64,000 nucleotides of DNA from Diplosphaera chodatii (Eukaryota > Chlorophyta > Trebouxiophyceae > Prasiolales > Stichococcaceae): positions 2,480,001 to 2,544,000 of the forward strand of contig JAALGY010000053.1 in the NCBI GenBank assembly GCA_032358165.1. The letters are read 5' to 3'. Positions 45,788-57,100 of the stretch are shown here, in pieces. Numbering within the stretch: position 1 is the first letter of the stretch; every line of letters begins with the position of its first letter. The position numbers and the translations under genes were made by a program. The notes under the pieces are model-generated. The model made no database searches, was not told where the DNA came from, and worked only from the letters and a program-made list of their open reading frames with translations.

Positions 45788-48255
45788 ATGACAGAGCCAG
45801 TCCTGCGGCGCCGACATCAGGCTGCAGGTGAAGGACTGTGTCGTCCTTCACACCTGCTTCACCGCTTTCTTCGGCACGTGCTCGTGGCGCGACCACCCTG
45901 CCGCTGAAGGCCTCGGTTTGAGCTGCCATGCTGCACGCTCTTGCCGCACGTCCGCCGCCGGTGCTTGAGATCGCTCTGAGGGCTTGCCGAACCAAAGAGA
46001 TGCGCATTTTCCTGCAGATGCGGGCGACCTGGATGAGCCGCTGCTGGGCTTCGACGCGGAGTCGGAGGCGCACCGCACCGCCGCGGGGCGGGGCCCCACC
46101 CGCCGGGACTCCCATGGCGGCGGCGGCGGCAGCCGGGCCCTGGTCCCCTACTCCATCAACGCCTACGACTGGGCGGACCTGCTGCGCGGCCTCGTCAGCA
46201 ACGCCGTCACCGGCCTGCGCGGCCTCGCCAGTGAGCGCATCTTCTTGACGATGTCGAAGGAACACCGTCAAGCACAACACTCATGTGGCTGCTTGTGTCA
46301 ACTGTGGTTGAAACACTACCGAGAAGACACAGCCTTGGGGCCCGTACACGCTGGAATATATGCTGCATCCAGCCACGGTCGTGCCTCTGCTCCTGACAAC
46401 TATTGCTGATCTGCCAACAAACATGCTTGCTGACGGCCAAATATGCGGGCAATCTGCAGCGACCATCAGCGGGTGCGTGGCGTGGCTGCGGCAGCCGCGT
46501 GTGCAGCTCAGCGTGACAGCGGCGGCGCGGCTGGAGACCCTGCGCCGGCGCATAGCGGTGCCATTCGACGGCGCCAACCCAGAGCATCAGGTGACTTTCG
46601 ACTCTAGCGCATGGACGGCTCTGGACTGCCATGGCACACCGTCCTGCTGCTGCTCCGATACACTATGGCTGGTACCCCAGTCTAAAGAAGCACTGCGCGG
46701 GCTGGGATGTCTGACTGTTATGACAAGCACATGTATCTATACGCTCCACACACCAACAGCATCTGCACCTCCTGCAGGAGATGCTGCGGCAGCTGTGGGC
46801 GGCGGCGTTCCCGGGGGAGCCGTGCGACAGCCTGAAGACAGAGCGCTGGAAGGACATGGGCTGGCAGGTGTGTGGCTGGCATGCTCGGGAAGTTGGTCTC
46901 CCAACTTCTCCAAGCATATCGAGAGGCATCCTGCGTGCAAAGTCACCAAGGTCTCTAAGCTATGCTGACACTGAATGGTGCAAACCGTCGTTGCAGGGGA
47001 CAGACCCCGGGACGGACTTCAGGGGGGCGGGCCTGCTGGCGCTGGAGTGCCTGCTGTTCCTGGCGCAGCGGCAGCCGGCGCAGTTTGACAGGCTGCGCCA
47101 CAAGCGCGACGGGGCGCGCTCGCAGTGGGAGTACCCCTTTGCCGTGGCGGGCGTCAACTTGACGTTCATGCTGCTGGGTGCGCCTCTGGTACAGCAGCCG
47201 CAGCCGAAAGGGCTCACTTGGCCTTAGCTCAAGGCTGCCTGCAGACCTGCACCTGTCGGGCATGCATCGCGCCTGAGCTTCACGATGCACAGGCATGTAT
47301 AGTGTTGAGCAACATGCCCCCCCCAGGATCAGTTTAAACCCCCTTTGCCTGTGTTTGGCTCATGGTGTGCTGTGACGTGCAGAGGCACTGGACCTGCGGG
47401 ATGCCGGCAGACTGCCGAAGACGCCCGCCGGTCGGCAGTTCCTGCTGCTGCTGGTGAGCAAGCTGCTTCAGACAGATAACAATGTGCTGAACACGTTGTG
47501 GCTTACGTCATCTTTAGGGGGCGCAAGGGTATGCCCGGGCTTGCTGACAGCATATGGCATCTGTCAAGGCACTGTCGTTTCACATGACCGGTCGCGATGC
47601 ACAGGACGGTCCAGACCCCTGGCGCCCTGTGGAGCTCCTCCATTATGACCCCACAGTGCAATGCAGATGTGAATGGGCAGCAGAGGCTGCATGATGTGTC
47701 ACAGGCCCCAGTCCTGGACTTGTATGGCTTCCAGCCGCCAGCACGCTGAGCGCAGGAGCTGCCCAACGTTCTGAGCATTCTTCGTGGCTGCAGGATGAGC
47801 AGCCCAGGTCACGGCCGCCCACAGCCGATGGCGCAGCAGCTTCATCAGCTCCGTTCGAGGAGCTGTTTTGCAGCGCATTTGCAGTGCTGGACCGGCAGTG
47901 GCTCGCACAGAAAGCCACCTACATGGAGTTCCCGGCTGTCATGAAGTGAGCACCTCACAGCGGATCCTGGCATGTCTGTTGCATTTGCCAGACAAATGTA
48001 CAGGCGTCGCAACAGCGCGGGGCGAGCTGATCAGCTGACTGCTGCTGCCATGCAGCTGCAGAACATGCATTTGCTGAAACAACAGCGCTGACAATCTGTG
48101 TCGCTTTGCCATTAATGCAGCCCCCAGTCGCTGGTTGTGCATCTGCCAACTTTGATGTTGCCAACTGCAGGGCGACGCGAAAAGAGGTGGAGCGGTCGCT
48201 GGCGGGCGGCAGGGGGTCGATGCCCGATACGCTGCGGCTGCTGCAGGGCAGCTGA
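45788..48255 (+). CDS. ELMO/CED-12 domain protein (ELMOD type)
   Basis: Eight exons (45788-45827, 46018-46230, 46460-46590, 46778-46867, 46997-47177, 47383-47453, 47794-47945, 48171-48255) give 320 aa. The N terminus is MTEPVLRRRHQAADAGDLDE. The ELMO domain covers about residues 120-270: LRQLWAAAFPGEPCDSLKTE, then RWKDMGWQGTDPGTDFRGAG, which carries the Arg of the proposed Arf-GAP motif (WxxxGFQ..DP..DFRG; the Phe is Trp here). It continues with LLALECLLFLAQRQPAQFDR, WEYPFAVAGVNLTFMLL and LDRQWLAQKATYMEFPAVMK. ELMOD proteins act on Arf-family GTPases in the cytoplasm; which GTPase is unknown here. A short basic and acidic tail follows. The first donor lies inside a hairpin. Confidence 0.93.
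45825..45856 (+). repeat. Hairpin over the first 5' splice site of the ELMO gene
   Basis: The gtgaaggac at 45828-45836 is exactly complementary to gtccttcac at 45843-45851 with a 6-nt loop, and cag/ctg extend it. The stem contains the intron 1 donor at 45828. Confidence 0.6.
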
Positions 48256-48608
48256 CAGCAGGCAGGCGCTCGTGGCCGCACTTTCGGTGTTGACAGTGGC
48301 AGTTGACGACCGTGGCTCTCACAGCGGACGCCGTACGCCTGTCTGAGAACAACTGTGGCTGTAGCAGAGGGAGGACAGACAGAAGTATGTACAGTAGTGA
48401 GTGCATGAAGTTTACAAGGAATACTGATGCTGCGTTCTGAGATTGTTGCAAGCGGCCAGGACATGTTGACAGCAGGAACCCTCCTAACGACTCCGACTTC
48501 AGGGACCAGGTCAGCCCATTAACAGTACCACACCAGCACTATGTCGCCGCCAGGAAAGCATGACTACCCAAGCATGAGCATGCATTGCTGTGCTGCAAGC
48601 GGCGGAGC
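48256..48608. other. Convergent intergenic region, ELMO and WDR92 genes
   Basis: About 350 bp holding the 3' UTRs of both. Nothing else seen. Confidence 0.5.
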
Positions 48609-51392
48609 TCAGTAGCGATTTAGGCGTGTGACGGTTCCGACGCGCACGCACTGGTCGAAGGCCCCGCAGCAGAATAGCCCCTGCTTGTCCGGGTGCCAGT
48701 CGAACCCGGTGACTGGCTGATCTGCCGTCAGCCCAAGTGAGTACGTTCAGTGCATGGACACACTGCCACATCGCAGACTCGCTGGAAGGTGCAGCCAGCA
48801 GTCACACCCTTAAGCAACACGGCAAGCATCAGCTCACACATGCAGTCGTCAGGTTAAAAGCCACCTGTCAGCTGCAGGTCTGTGATGAGGGTCGTGGTGC
48901 CGGCCACCCCTTCCTTCTCCTTCTTCTCGCCAAAGCAGTTCCGCCACCGCTGGTCGGGGTAGTTGTACCTAGACATGAAAGGAAAAACACCTTCGTCTCA
49001 GCTGCGGGCATGTCATTTGCCTGGCAGCATGCTGCTCAGATGATGTGATCATGCCTTGCTGAACATCACAATGTGTATATGCTACATTTGCACGTGCACA
49101 GCGCACTGATCCTATTATGAGCCCTGAACATGACGCACTTGTACAGGCCCAGCTTCCCGTCGCCGCCGGCGACCATCAGCAGGTCCCGGTTCTGCGGCAG
49201 GGGCGCGCACCCCCAGGCCGTGGTGCCCCCCTCCAGGCGCGTCGTCACCTTGGCAAAGCCTGCGAGGCGCCAGCCGCTGCTGTGATGAGGGCGATGACCG
49301 GCTGCTCACGGATGTCGTGTGCGTGGGCAGGTTGCGCATGAGCGTACGGCGCACGGTTGTCATGCCCTCACACATGCACCCACTGCTCCAACATGCTGTC
49401 GATGCTGCCGTTTTCGGCTGTGGCCCAGCGGACAACGCACGACAGCAAGCGCGCACCTGACTTCCGGTGCAGCGTGCGGGCGTCGAAGGAGTGCCACTGC
49501 GCCTCCAGCGTGGTCGCCAGGAACTTGTTCATGGGGATGGTGGCGCGGTCGAAGGCCAGCCCGCAGACGCCGTTTCCCAGGTTGTCCTGCCACCGCACCC
49601 TGTTGCACAGCGGCGCAGTCCGTCAGCCACCATCCGCAGTGGCCGTGATGCACCATGAAGTCGCTGATGGCTTAGTGAGACTGCCTCCGCAGCATATTTA
49701 GCCGCAGGCTCTGTGTTGAGTTGCTTATTCTGTAGCACTAGGTTCAGCAGCTGCGGGGAGCACTCAGAGGCGGCCTTGGCTCGTGACACTTCTGGTGGAT
49801 GTGAATGTCGGCTGGTCTGCAGGCGCACTTGTTGGTGCGCAGGTCGAACATCTTGATGTCGCCGTTGTCGTAGCCCGCCAGCAGCGCGCGCTCCTCGTCG
49901 TTGTACATGTCGCCGAAGGCCACCGCCCAGCAGTCCCTTGCCTGCAGAGGACATACCACACAAAAGGTAGTTCAGTTATGGCCGTACACCCTTCATGTAT
50001 GGCCTCATGCACTGCCCACGACTTGAGATTGCAGAACCGGCCCTTCTCAACCAGGCATCAGTTAGGGGGCACGCTGCTCGCGGCATGCTCGCTGCTGCAG
50101 GATCGATGCCCTCATAGCATCACCCCCGGAGCACAGCAAAGTGCACCAGGCAGCTGACCTTGGAGGCGGCCTTGGGCAGGAAGGCGGCGACGGGGGCGTC
50201 GTGCTGCCGGGTGTCCCACACCCTCACGGCGCCGTCGCGCCCCGCGGTTGCCACCTCCGGCGGCCCGCTGCTGGACTGCATGGTACGCTCAGGTTCAGGA
50301 TCCAGGGTTTGAATTTGGCACTTCGGAGGCTGGAGGTGGCATTCCACGAGGTGTTGCTGGCGCACATGGCGATAGCAGATGGGAGGCGATGTCATCCAGG
50401 AGCATGGCCCCTGCCGACTGCGGTGTTATTGGGTGCCTGGGACTATGCACCAGCACTGGTGGCACCATGATCACGCAGCAGGTCGCCACGTCTTGTGGAG
50501 CGGGCTGCTCGCCTTGCCGCCGGCGCCGTCGATGGCGTTGATCAGCCCCACGTGCGCCGATGTGGATGTGACCGGCTCGTCGCAGCGCTCCAGGTCCCAC
50601 GTCTGCAGCCGCCCCCTGAAGTCGCCCGTCGCCAGCTTCCGCTCGACGGAGTCTGCACCAGGCGCCAAGCTATATCAGGCCATTCTGCTTCTGGCGCACA
50701 AGCGAGTGTGCAGATGAGAGGATGCCATGCGAATGCCGTGACTGGGGCGAGCCTTCAGAGCACCAGCGTCCAGGAAAGCACGAAGGGCGCAGGTCCCAAG
50801 GCTGCCGATGCGCAGCGTGCATGAGGATCAGTGGCTCAGCACCTGACGCGCCGAAGGTGCCGCACTTGATGGGCTGCTCCACCTCGGTCGTCGCGACCTC
50901 CACCAGCCCCTCCCCTAGCTCCAGCACCTGCCGAGGCGACATATCCACGAGACTATATGAAGCGGAGCAGCTTGAGTCTTGGCATTGCGGCTGAAGTAAG
51001 CACTCAGGGCCGTCCGTGACTGTCGACCCGTCCTCCGGCACCCACCTGCAGCGCGCCGCTGCCCTTGGTGTGCGCCCCCAGCACCACGATGCGGGCGCTC
51101 CCGGGCACCCACCTGCGTGCCATTCCGAATCCTCAATACATAGAACCATCGGCACTCATGACGCATGCTGACAAAACTACAGGGATGTATGGTCAGTGTA
51201 CCGACATGCATAGCACACCTGGGACTCAAGTCAAGCCTGCATGGCGCTGCACCGATTGGGACACATACACTGTAGCACTGAACCCAACACGCTCATTCGT
51301 GCGTACTTGGTGCAGTAGATGGTCAAGGGGATGCTTCTGCGCATTAGCTCCAGGATGGCGGCCTCATCGCCAATGGGCCCCACAGGCGCCAT
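48609..51392 (-). CDS. WDR92: WDR92 (Monad/DNAAF10) WD40 protein
   Basis: Ten exons (51307-51392, 51046-51112, 50843-50927, 50513-50652, 50159-50275, 49829-49941, 49457-49599, 49139-49259, 48865-48968, 48609-48721) give 362 aa, the usual length of the family. Family blocks in order: [179 protein letters not shown] and the end VTRLNRY. WDR92 works with the R2TP/prefoldin-like chaperone system and is needed for axonemal dynein arm assembly in ciliated organisms. One intron (donor at 50512) fits only a GC donor. Confidence 0.95.
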
Positions 51393-51921
51393 GCCGCACG
51401 CGGGCCGCTGCTGAACACCGCCAGCCCTCTGCTGCAGCGCCCGCGCTCCGCAAGATCAGGCCTGAGGCACCGTATCAGGATGACAATCGCCGCGCCAGGT
51501 GTGCAGAATCACCTTGAAGCAATGCAATGGCTCTGCCAGCCAGCTGAAGTGAGCAGCTCTGCGATTGCGGTGCCAGGCGGTCCCCGCTCACAATCGCAAT
51601 CAGACAATGGTTCTGTGACCTACTGCTGAGCTTGATTCGTTCAGTCAGGGTTTGCAGGCCGTGCACGAAGGCAGCTGAGGCTTCCGGTGTTTGGTCGCGC
51701 GCAGGATCTCCCGCGATCTTTGCAGCCGGAAAAGAATTGCCCAGACTGCGTGCGCTACGCCCCATTCCCTTCATCGCACGGTGTGTCTGATCAGGCCATG
51801 AGTAAGACTGACATCTGACGAAGGCTTCACAGTTTCTGAAGTGCTGCCAGCAACACATCTTACGGTTGTCGCGAGGCACGACGCTCCCCTGACATCGTCA
51901 AGGCGACAGCGCCAGGCTTGG
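51393..51921. promoter_or_regulatory. Divergent promoter region, WDR92 and LRR genes
   Basis: About 530 bp between divergent starts. No named element was seen. Confidence 0.35.
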
Positions 51922-52976
51922 ATGCTGTCAGCCCTGCCCTTGAGGCCACCTGCGGCCTTTGCTGCCGTCTTCAGCAGCGCAGTACAGCGGCTGGCTGCCT
52001 TGCATTGCAGCGATGCGGCATGCAGATGCGCCGATGCAGCCGGAGCTGCCGGCTCCACAGCCTTCCGCACAGCAGCTACGCCCGCGGAGTCAGGCGCACA
52101 GCCTGCCGCCGATGTCGCAGACGGCGGCGGCGCTTTCGTCAGCCTGCATGACGCGGCCCGCAGCCCGGCAGCGGTCCGGAGGCTGGACCTGACGGCGTCC
52201 CCGCAGCTGCGCTGCAGCAACCTGCTGTGCGACAAGGTCGGCGAGCCCTGCATCTGCCGCATCAGCAGGTGCGAATGAGAAGGAAGACCATGTTCTTACC
52301 ACAGCAAACATGCTTAGTGGCGGTGCTATGAAACCCGGTGTTGGTGGCTTGACAAGTAGTGCTGGCCTTGAACACAAGACACAGCACGCAACTGATCGTG
52401 CAGTCCCTGTAGTCGCTGATAGTATCAGACAAACAGTACATAATGCATCAAGCAGCCATCCAATTTGCGCTGCTACCCAGAACTTGTGCGTGAGGCAGGG
52501 CCAGCGAGACAAGGTGCTGTGTGCTTGTAGGGTGTTTGAGCAGCTGACAGGCGTGCAGGAGCTGATATTGCGTGGCAATGCTCTGACGGAGCTGCCAGCG
52601 ACCATGTGGCAGCTGCCCTCGTTGCGGCTCCTGGACCTGTCAGACAACCAGCTCTCAGCGTTGCCGCCTGAGGTTGTGCAACTGCAGCAGCTGCAGGCAT
52701 GTTCCCTCGACATCGCGATTCACGCTGTTCCTGCTAACATGTTGCGCAGTGTGCCATTGTTTGGACAACGGTTTTGTTTGGTGCACGATTCGACTTGGTA
52801 AGCGTGCTTGTTTGCAGGAACTCAGACTGACGGGCAACAACGAGCACTTGTCACTGCCGTTCGCTGCACTGGCGCAGCTGCCACAGCTCAGGGAGCTGTA
52901 CGTGGACCGTGGCATGCGGCAACGGATGATCAGGGAGCCAGCTGCAGCGCCGCTGTTGCATTGGCTGCGCTTCTAG
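51922..52976 (+). CDS. Small leucine-rich-repeat protein
   Basis: Three exons (51922-52268, 52531-52696, 52818-52976) give 223 aa. Exon 1 starts MLSALPLRPPAAFAAVFSSA, Ala/Ser/Arg-rich and possibly a targeting peptide, and ends with AVRRLDLTASPQLRCSNLL, which looks like the first repeat. Exons 2 and 3 hold typical LRRs: LTGVQELILRGNALTELPAT, LPSLRLLDLSDNQLSALPPE, and QLPQLRELYV with the cap LLHWLRF. The spacing and the LPxx pattern resemble plant intracellular Ras-group LRR proteins. Partner and role are unknown. The join between exons 2 and 3 requires a GC donor (CAG|GCATGT). Exon 1 is the least certain part. Confidence 0.75.
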
Positions 52977-53328
52977 GTCAGATTCCATGCAACGTGTGCG
53001 AAGCACCGTCAGCTGTAGACTACAAAAGTGCAGCAATGTCATTAAGTGCTGAGCACTAGATTGACGGAAGGAGCAAGTGCTGTATGGTGTGTACTATAGC
53101 AAGCATGTGTTATGAGTGTAATGTGCCATATGGTGTATGTGTGTGCAGGGCTGTTTTGAAGGCAAGGAGGAGAAATCGAGTGACATCAAGTCGCGGATAT
53201 GGTTGTGAGAGGGGGAGGCTGTACAGTGTAGTATATCAATCGACCGCGTTACAAATCAGTTGACGAACAATACGGACACGACCCAAGCTGCCGCGATGTG
53301 CTGCTGCTCAATGCGCGGTGCAAAGAAT
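52977..53328. other. Convergent intergenic region
   Basis: About 350 bp, AT-richer than the surroundings, holding the 3' ends of the LRR and LEA-like genes. Nothing else seen. Confidence 0.45.
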
Positions 53329-53601
53329 CTAGTTCGTCAGCTGGTCCTTGGCCTCGCCGGCCTTCTTCTGTGCGGTGTTGCCGGCATCCTTGGCGGCATC
53401 ACCAGCAGAGCCCGCGGCGTCCTTCGCCTTGTCGCCAGCGTTCTGGTTGCCGGTCTGCTTCTTGGACTCGCCCACCACGGCGTCCTTGGCCTCGTTGGCC
53501 TTGTCACCGATGTAGTTTGCGGTCTCGCCCGCCTTCTGCTGCACGGCGCCTGCGGCGTCCTGTGCCTGCTGTCCAATCGGCTTGTTGTCGCCGCCGGCCA
53601 T
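53329..53601 (-). CDS. Small LEA-like hydrophilic protein, intronless
   Basis: Encodes 90 aa from the ATG at 53601-53599 (MAGGDNKPIGQQAQDAAGAV). It is composed of Ala, Lys, Asp, Gln, Gly and Glu with only one Tyr and no Trp or Cys. Repeated units such as QQKAGETANYIGDKANEAKD and GDKAKDAAGSAGDAAKDAGN match the 11-mer style of LEA proteins and share composition with the larger LEA gene at 2.3-2.9 kb. It probably protects membranes or proteins during drying or cold, by analogy. No signal peptide. The frame is open upstream to 53757, but those residues lack the repeat. Confidence 0.82.
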   Translation of the reverse strand: MAGGDNKPIGQQAQDAAGAVQQKAGETANYIGDKANEAKDAVVGESKKQTGNQNAGDKAKDAAGSAGDAAKDAGNTAQKKAGEAKDQLTN

Positions 53602-54161
53602 TGCTGCTGCTGTGTGCTGAGAGGAGTAGTAAGGAAGTTTGGTGGTTGCAAGAGATTTCAGTGAGCAAGGTAGACTTGAAAGCAGTGTGTGCGGGCCGCA
53701 GACAGCGCTGCCGAATTCATTCTGGGTGCCACGAAGCCAGGAGGAAGCTATCTGCAACTGCCGTAATCATAGCCCAAGTAAAAGATACAAACCCTGAGAC
53801 CCCTTACAATCCGTAGGATTGTCAGTTTCTGCAGTCCTGCAGTCCTGGAAGCTCGAGTTCCAACATGCCAGATTACTACCCAGGGCACTGCTTCGGCATG
53901 TTCCCTTATGTCCGTGCAACAATTTCAGTTTGCTAGTCCACCGTCGCTGCCATGTCAAGGAGCTGTGCAGCAGCTGAGATCAGGAAGCTCCATTGGTTGA
54001 GACATGTTAGCAACTGCGGCCAGTTGCAAGGCCTAGCTGAGCCAGCTGCTGCTCGGCTTGCAGCGCTCGCCGCCGCGCTTCCGCCACTGGCCCCTGGGCG
54101 CACCCGCGCGCCAGCAGCGCAGCCTGCCGGCTGCACCTTGCCTGCATGCACATGTCCCATG
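53602..54161. promoter_or_regulatory. Upstream region of small LEA gene, downstream of DIS3
   Basis: About 560 bp between two minus-strand genes. It holds the LEA promoter and the DIS3 3' UTR. No coding signal was seen. Confidence 0.35.
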
Positions 54162-57100
54162 CTATCGGTGTTTGAGCGCCTGAACAGCTCGAAGCTCCCT
54201 CTGCAGCGGAGGCGGAAACAGCTGGCAACTGAAGCACAGCACGACGCCTGGCGCTGAAGCCGAGTGCGAACTGCAGATGGCGCATGGCCTTGAAATTAAG
54301 CAGATCAGGCTGCAAATTTGGGGCGCTTCAACGGCGCAGCACACCTGGGCTACCCACAGCTCGGCCGCCTGCAGCGGCAGGCGCGTCTGGCTCTCGGGCA
54401 GAGCCGCAATAGCAACATGCGTACGAGTAGTGGCAGCAGCCTGCGCTGCGGCAAGCGCACGCTGCAGGGCCTCCGCCAGGCTGGCGGCCGCTGCAGGGTG
54501 GGCGCCCGGCCGCCCGTGCGATTGCTTGCTGCGAGCCTTCCTACTGCTGGCGGCGGGCGCTTGCCGGTTTGCCTGGTGAAGCGCTGCACCTTCGGCTGCG
54601 CTGGCAGCACCGCCTGGTGGCGCTGATTGGGGGTCAATACTCTCATCAGCAAGCCAGGGGAACACATCCTCCATTGATGCTGCCGGCGCCTCCCGCTGAA
54701 CACTGCTACCACCCTGCACTGCTGCCGGCGCTGCAGCAGACCCGGCGCTGCCGGTCTTGCTCTTGGCGCCTGCTGCAGCAGTCCCCGAGCTGCTGCCGGC
54801 CTGCTGCTCCGCGGCAGCCGCATCCTTCGCCGCCGCCACCGCTGCGGGGTGGGCGTCCGCCAGCAGCCGCAGCTTCAGGGTGGGGCCGTGCGCCCGGGAG
54901 GCGTCGGCCGACAGCCGCAGCCACACCCGCTGCGGCGCCCGCACCTCCAGCAGGGCTCTGCCGCCGTCGTCCGTGATGCGTGCCCAGCCCTCACCTGCTC
55001 AAACCAGCACTTGCTTGTTCCTGTACACAGCTCTTGGCTGGGTGCAACAGCGTGTCCGGTGCAGCAGTATTCTGCACAATCAGGTGATGTTGTTGCAAGT
55101 ACAGATGGTTTTTCATGGGACTGACGGACGGCACCTGTCTCGAGCCGCAGCTTGCGGCGCGCGGCGAGCGCAAAGGCGTCGCCGCTTCTGGCCGCCTCGG
55201 CTTCCGCGCCCGCAGCCGGCGGCAGCGGCAGCCCCCTGGCGTCGGACAGCCAGATGGCGCCGCGGATGTGGTACTCGGGCACGAACACCAGCAGGCGGTC
55301 GGGCTGCACGCCGTACACCACAGCGGCCTCCACATGCGGCTTCCTGCAGCCGCAGCAGCAGCAGCACTCGTTACTTGTGCTTAGCAGTTGGTGGTTGGAT
55401 TGGTCCACTCGATGCATGAGGACCCCAGTATGGCATCGTCGGTAGCGTCTCACAGCAAAATCGGTGCATTTGGATACTCACAGAAACATTGCCATCTGGC
55501 AAAAAGTATGCACCTGTGCAGCGACAGCAGCAGGTACAGGTCGGAGCAGTCGCGCTGCGCACGCTTTGCCGCGCGGGTCATCTCGTTGAGGTGCGCCGCC
55601 TCCGCCGCCAGCGCCCCACCCTCCAGTGGCGGCTTGGCCGCTGCAGCATGTGGCCGTACATGGCAGTTCAGCGGGGGTTCTTTTCAGGCTTTGCAAGGTA
55701 GCGCACGTGTAGGCCAAGCTCAGGGCATGTGAGAATGATGGTTGTTAGTCCAAGCAGCACATCTCTGGTGCTCAGACGCTAGTGGGTGCTGTGTAACACG
55801 ACTGCAGCTGGAGACTTGCCACAACTGCCAGCACCGCTATCTTGCGGCGCTCATCAGTCAGCAGTCCACCCGCTGCAGTGGCGTCACAAGCCATCAAGCT
55901 CTGCTATTCGACGAATTGCATGGAATCCTGCTGGTCGATGACCATGCTGAATTTGACCAGCAGCACACCCGTCGTAGTGGCCGCCACGGCCGCCAGCAGC
56001 TGGCGGTGGACCAGCAGGTCGGCGTAGCGGCGGATGGGGGAGGTGAAGTGTGTGTAGTGCCGCAGCGCCAGGCCGAAGTGCGCGGCGCCGCCCAAGCCCA
56101 ACCGCGTGGCATCACCTGCGAGACATCCAGTATGCCAAGTCAAGTTACTCAGTATGCCGAGTCAATTACTCAGTATGCCGAGTCAAATTCCTCAGCAGAT
56201 GTCATGCAGACTGCAGGGCGACAGCAGGCTGGCAGCTCACGGGTCTGGTACATAGGCATGCGGGTCCAGGTTCACTGTAGGTCGGGGTCATGTAGAAGCT
56301 GTCCAACGAAAATGCTGGCAGCTTGTGGAGTGGCCAGCACTTTCGCGCGCAGCCCGCACATGACCCCGACAAGCACAGCTGTGCATTGCCACTAAGCAAC
56401 GGCTGCCGGTTCACCATCACCTGTGGAAATGTACTGCGCCTCGGACATCGCGCGCGTCGCCAGGGCGCGCACGAGCCGCGCGGTGTCCGGCGCGGCGGCG
56501 ACCACGGCCGACAGCGAAGCGGCCAGCGCGGCGTTGGTGCTGGTGTCCAGCCGCAGCCCCGCCGCCTCCACGATGCCCGCCACCTGCAACATGCTGCCGG
56601 TTGTGGATGCCAACCCGGGCTCGAGTGCCACGGTCGTTCAGGTGATGCCCGTGCCTCATCCAAGGTACCAGTCAGTGGCTGCTTGAAGGCCTCTTGGCAA
56701 GTATGCATCCAGGTGGCACAGCACATCGCACCACCTATATGCACACTTGCACGCTTCAGCCAGCAAGCTGCACCAGAGCCGCCCATCGGGTGCTGACTGC
56801 GCAGCGGGTGACCCCACAGGGCAGCTGGTCACCTCGGCGAAGGCCTCCGCCCGCGGGGGCGGGTGCCGCCGCAGCAGCGCGGCTGCCGGGAAGGCGTCAC
56901 CGATCCGCTCCGCCACCGCCGAATTGGCGCCGATCATGGCCTCCGCCACCGTGCGCATCATGGGCAGCTCCTGCTTGCGGGCGACCTCGGCGTCGCGGCC
57001 GTCGGCGGACGTCTCGAAGCGCAGCTCTGCCGACTCCAGCTCCAGCGCTCCCGCCTGCAGCGCGGGGTTGTGATAAGAACATGAGCCACAATCCTACCAG

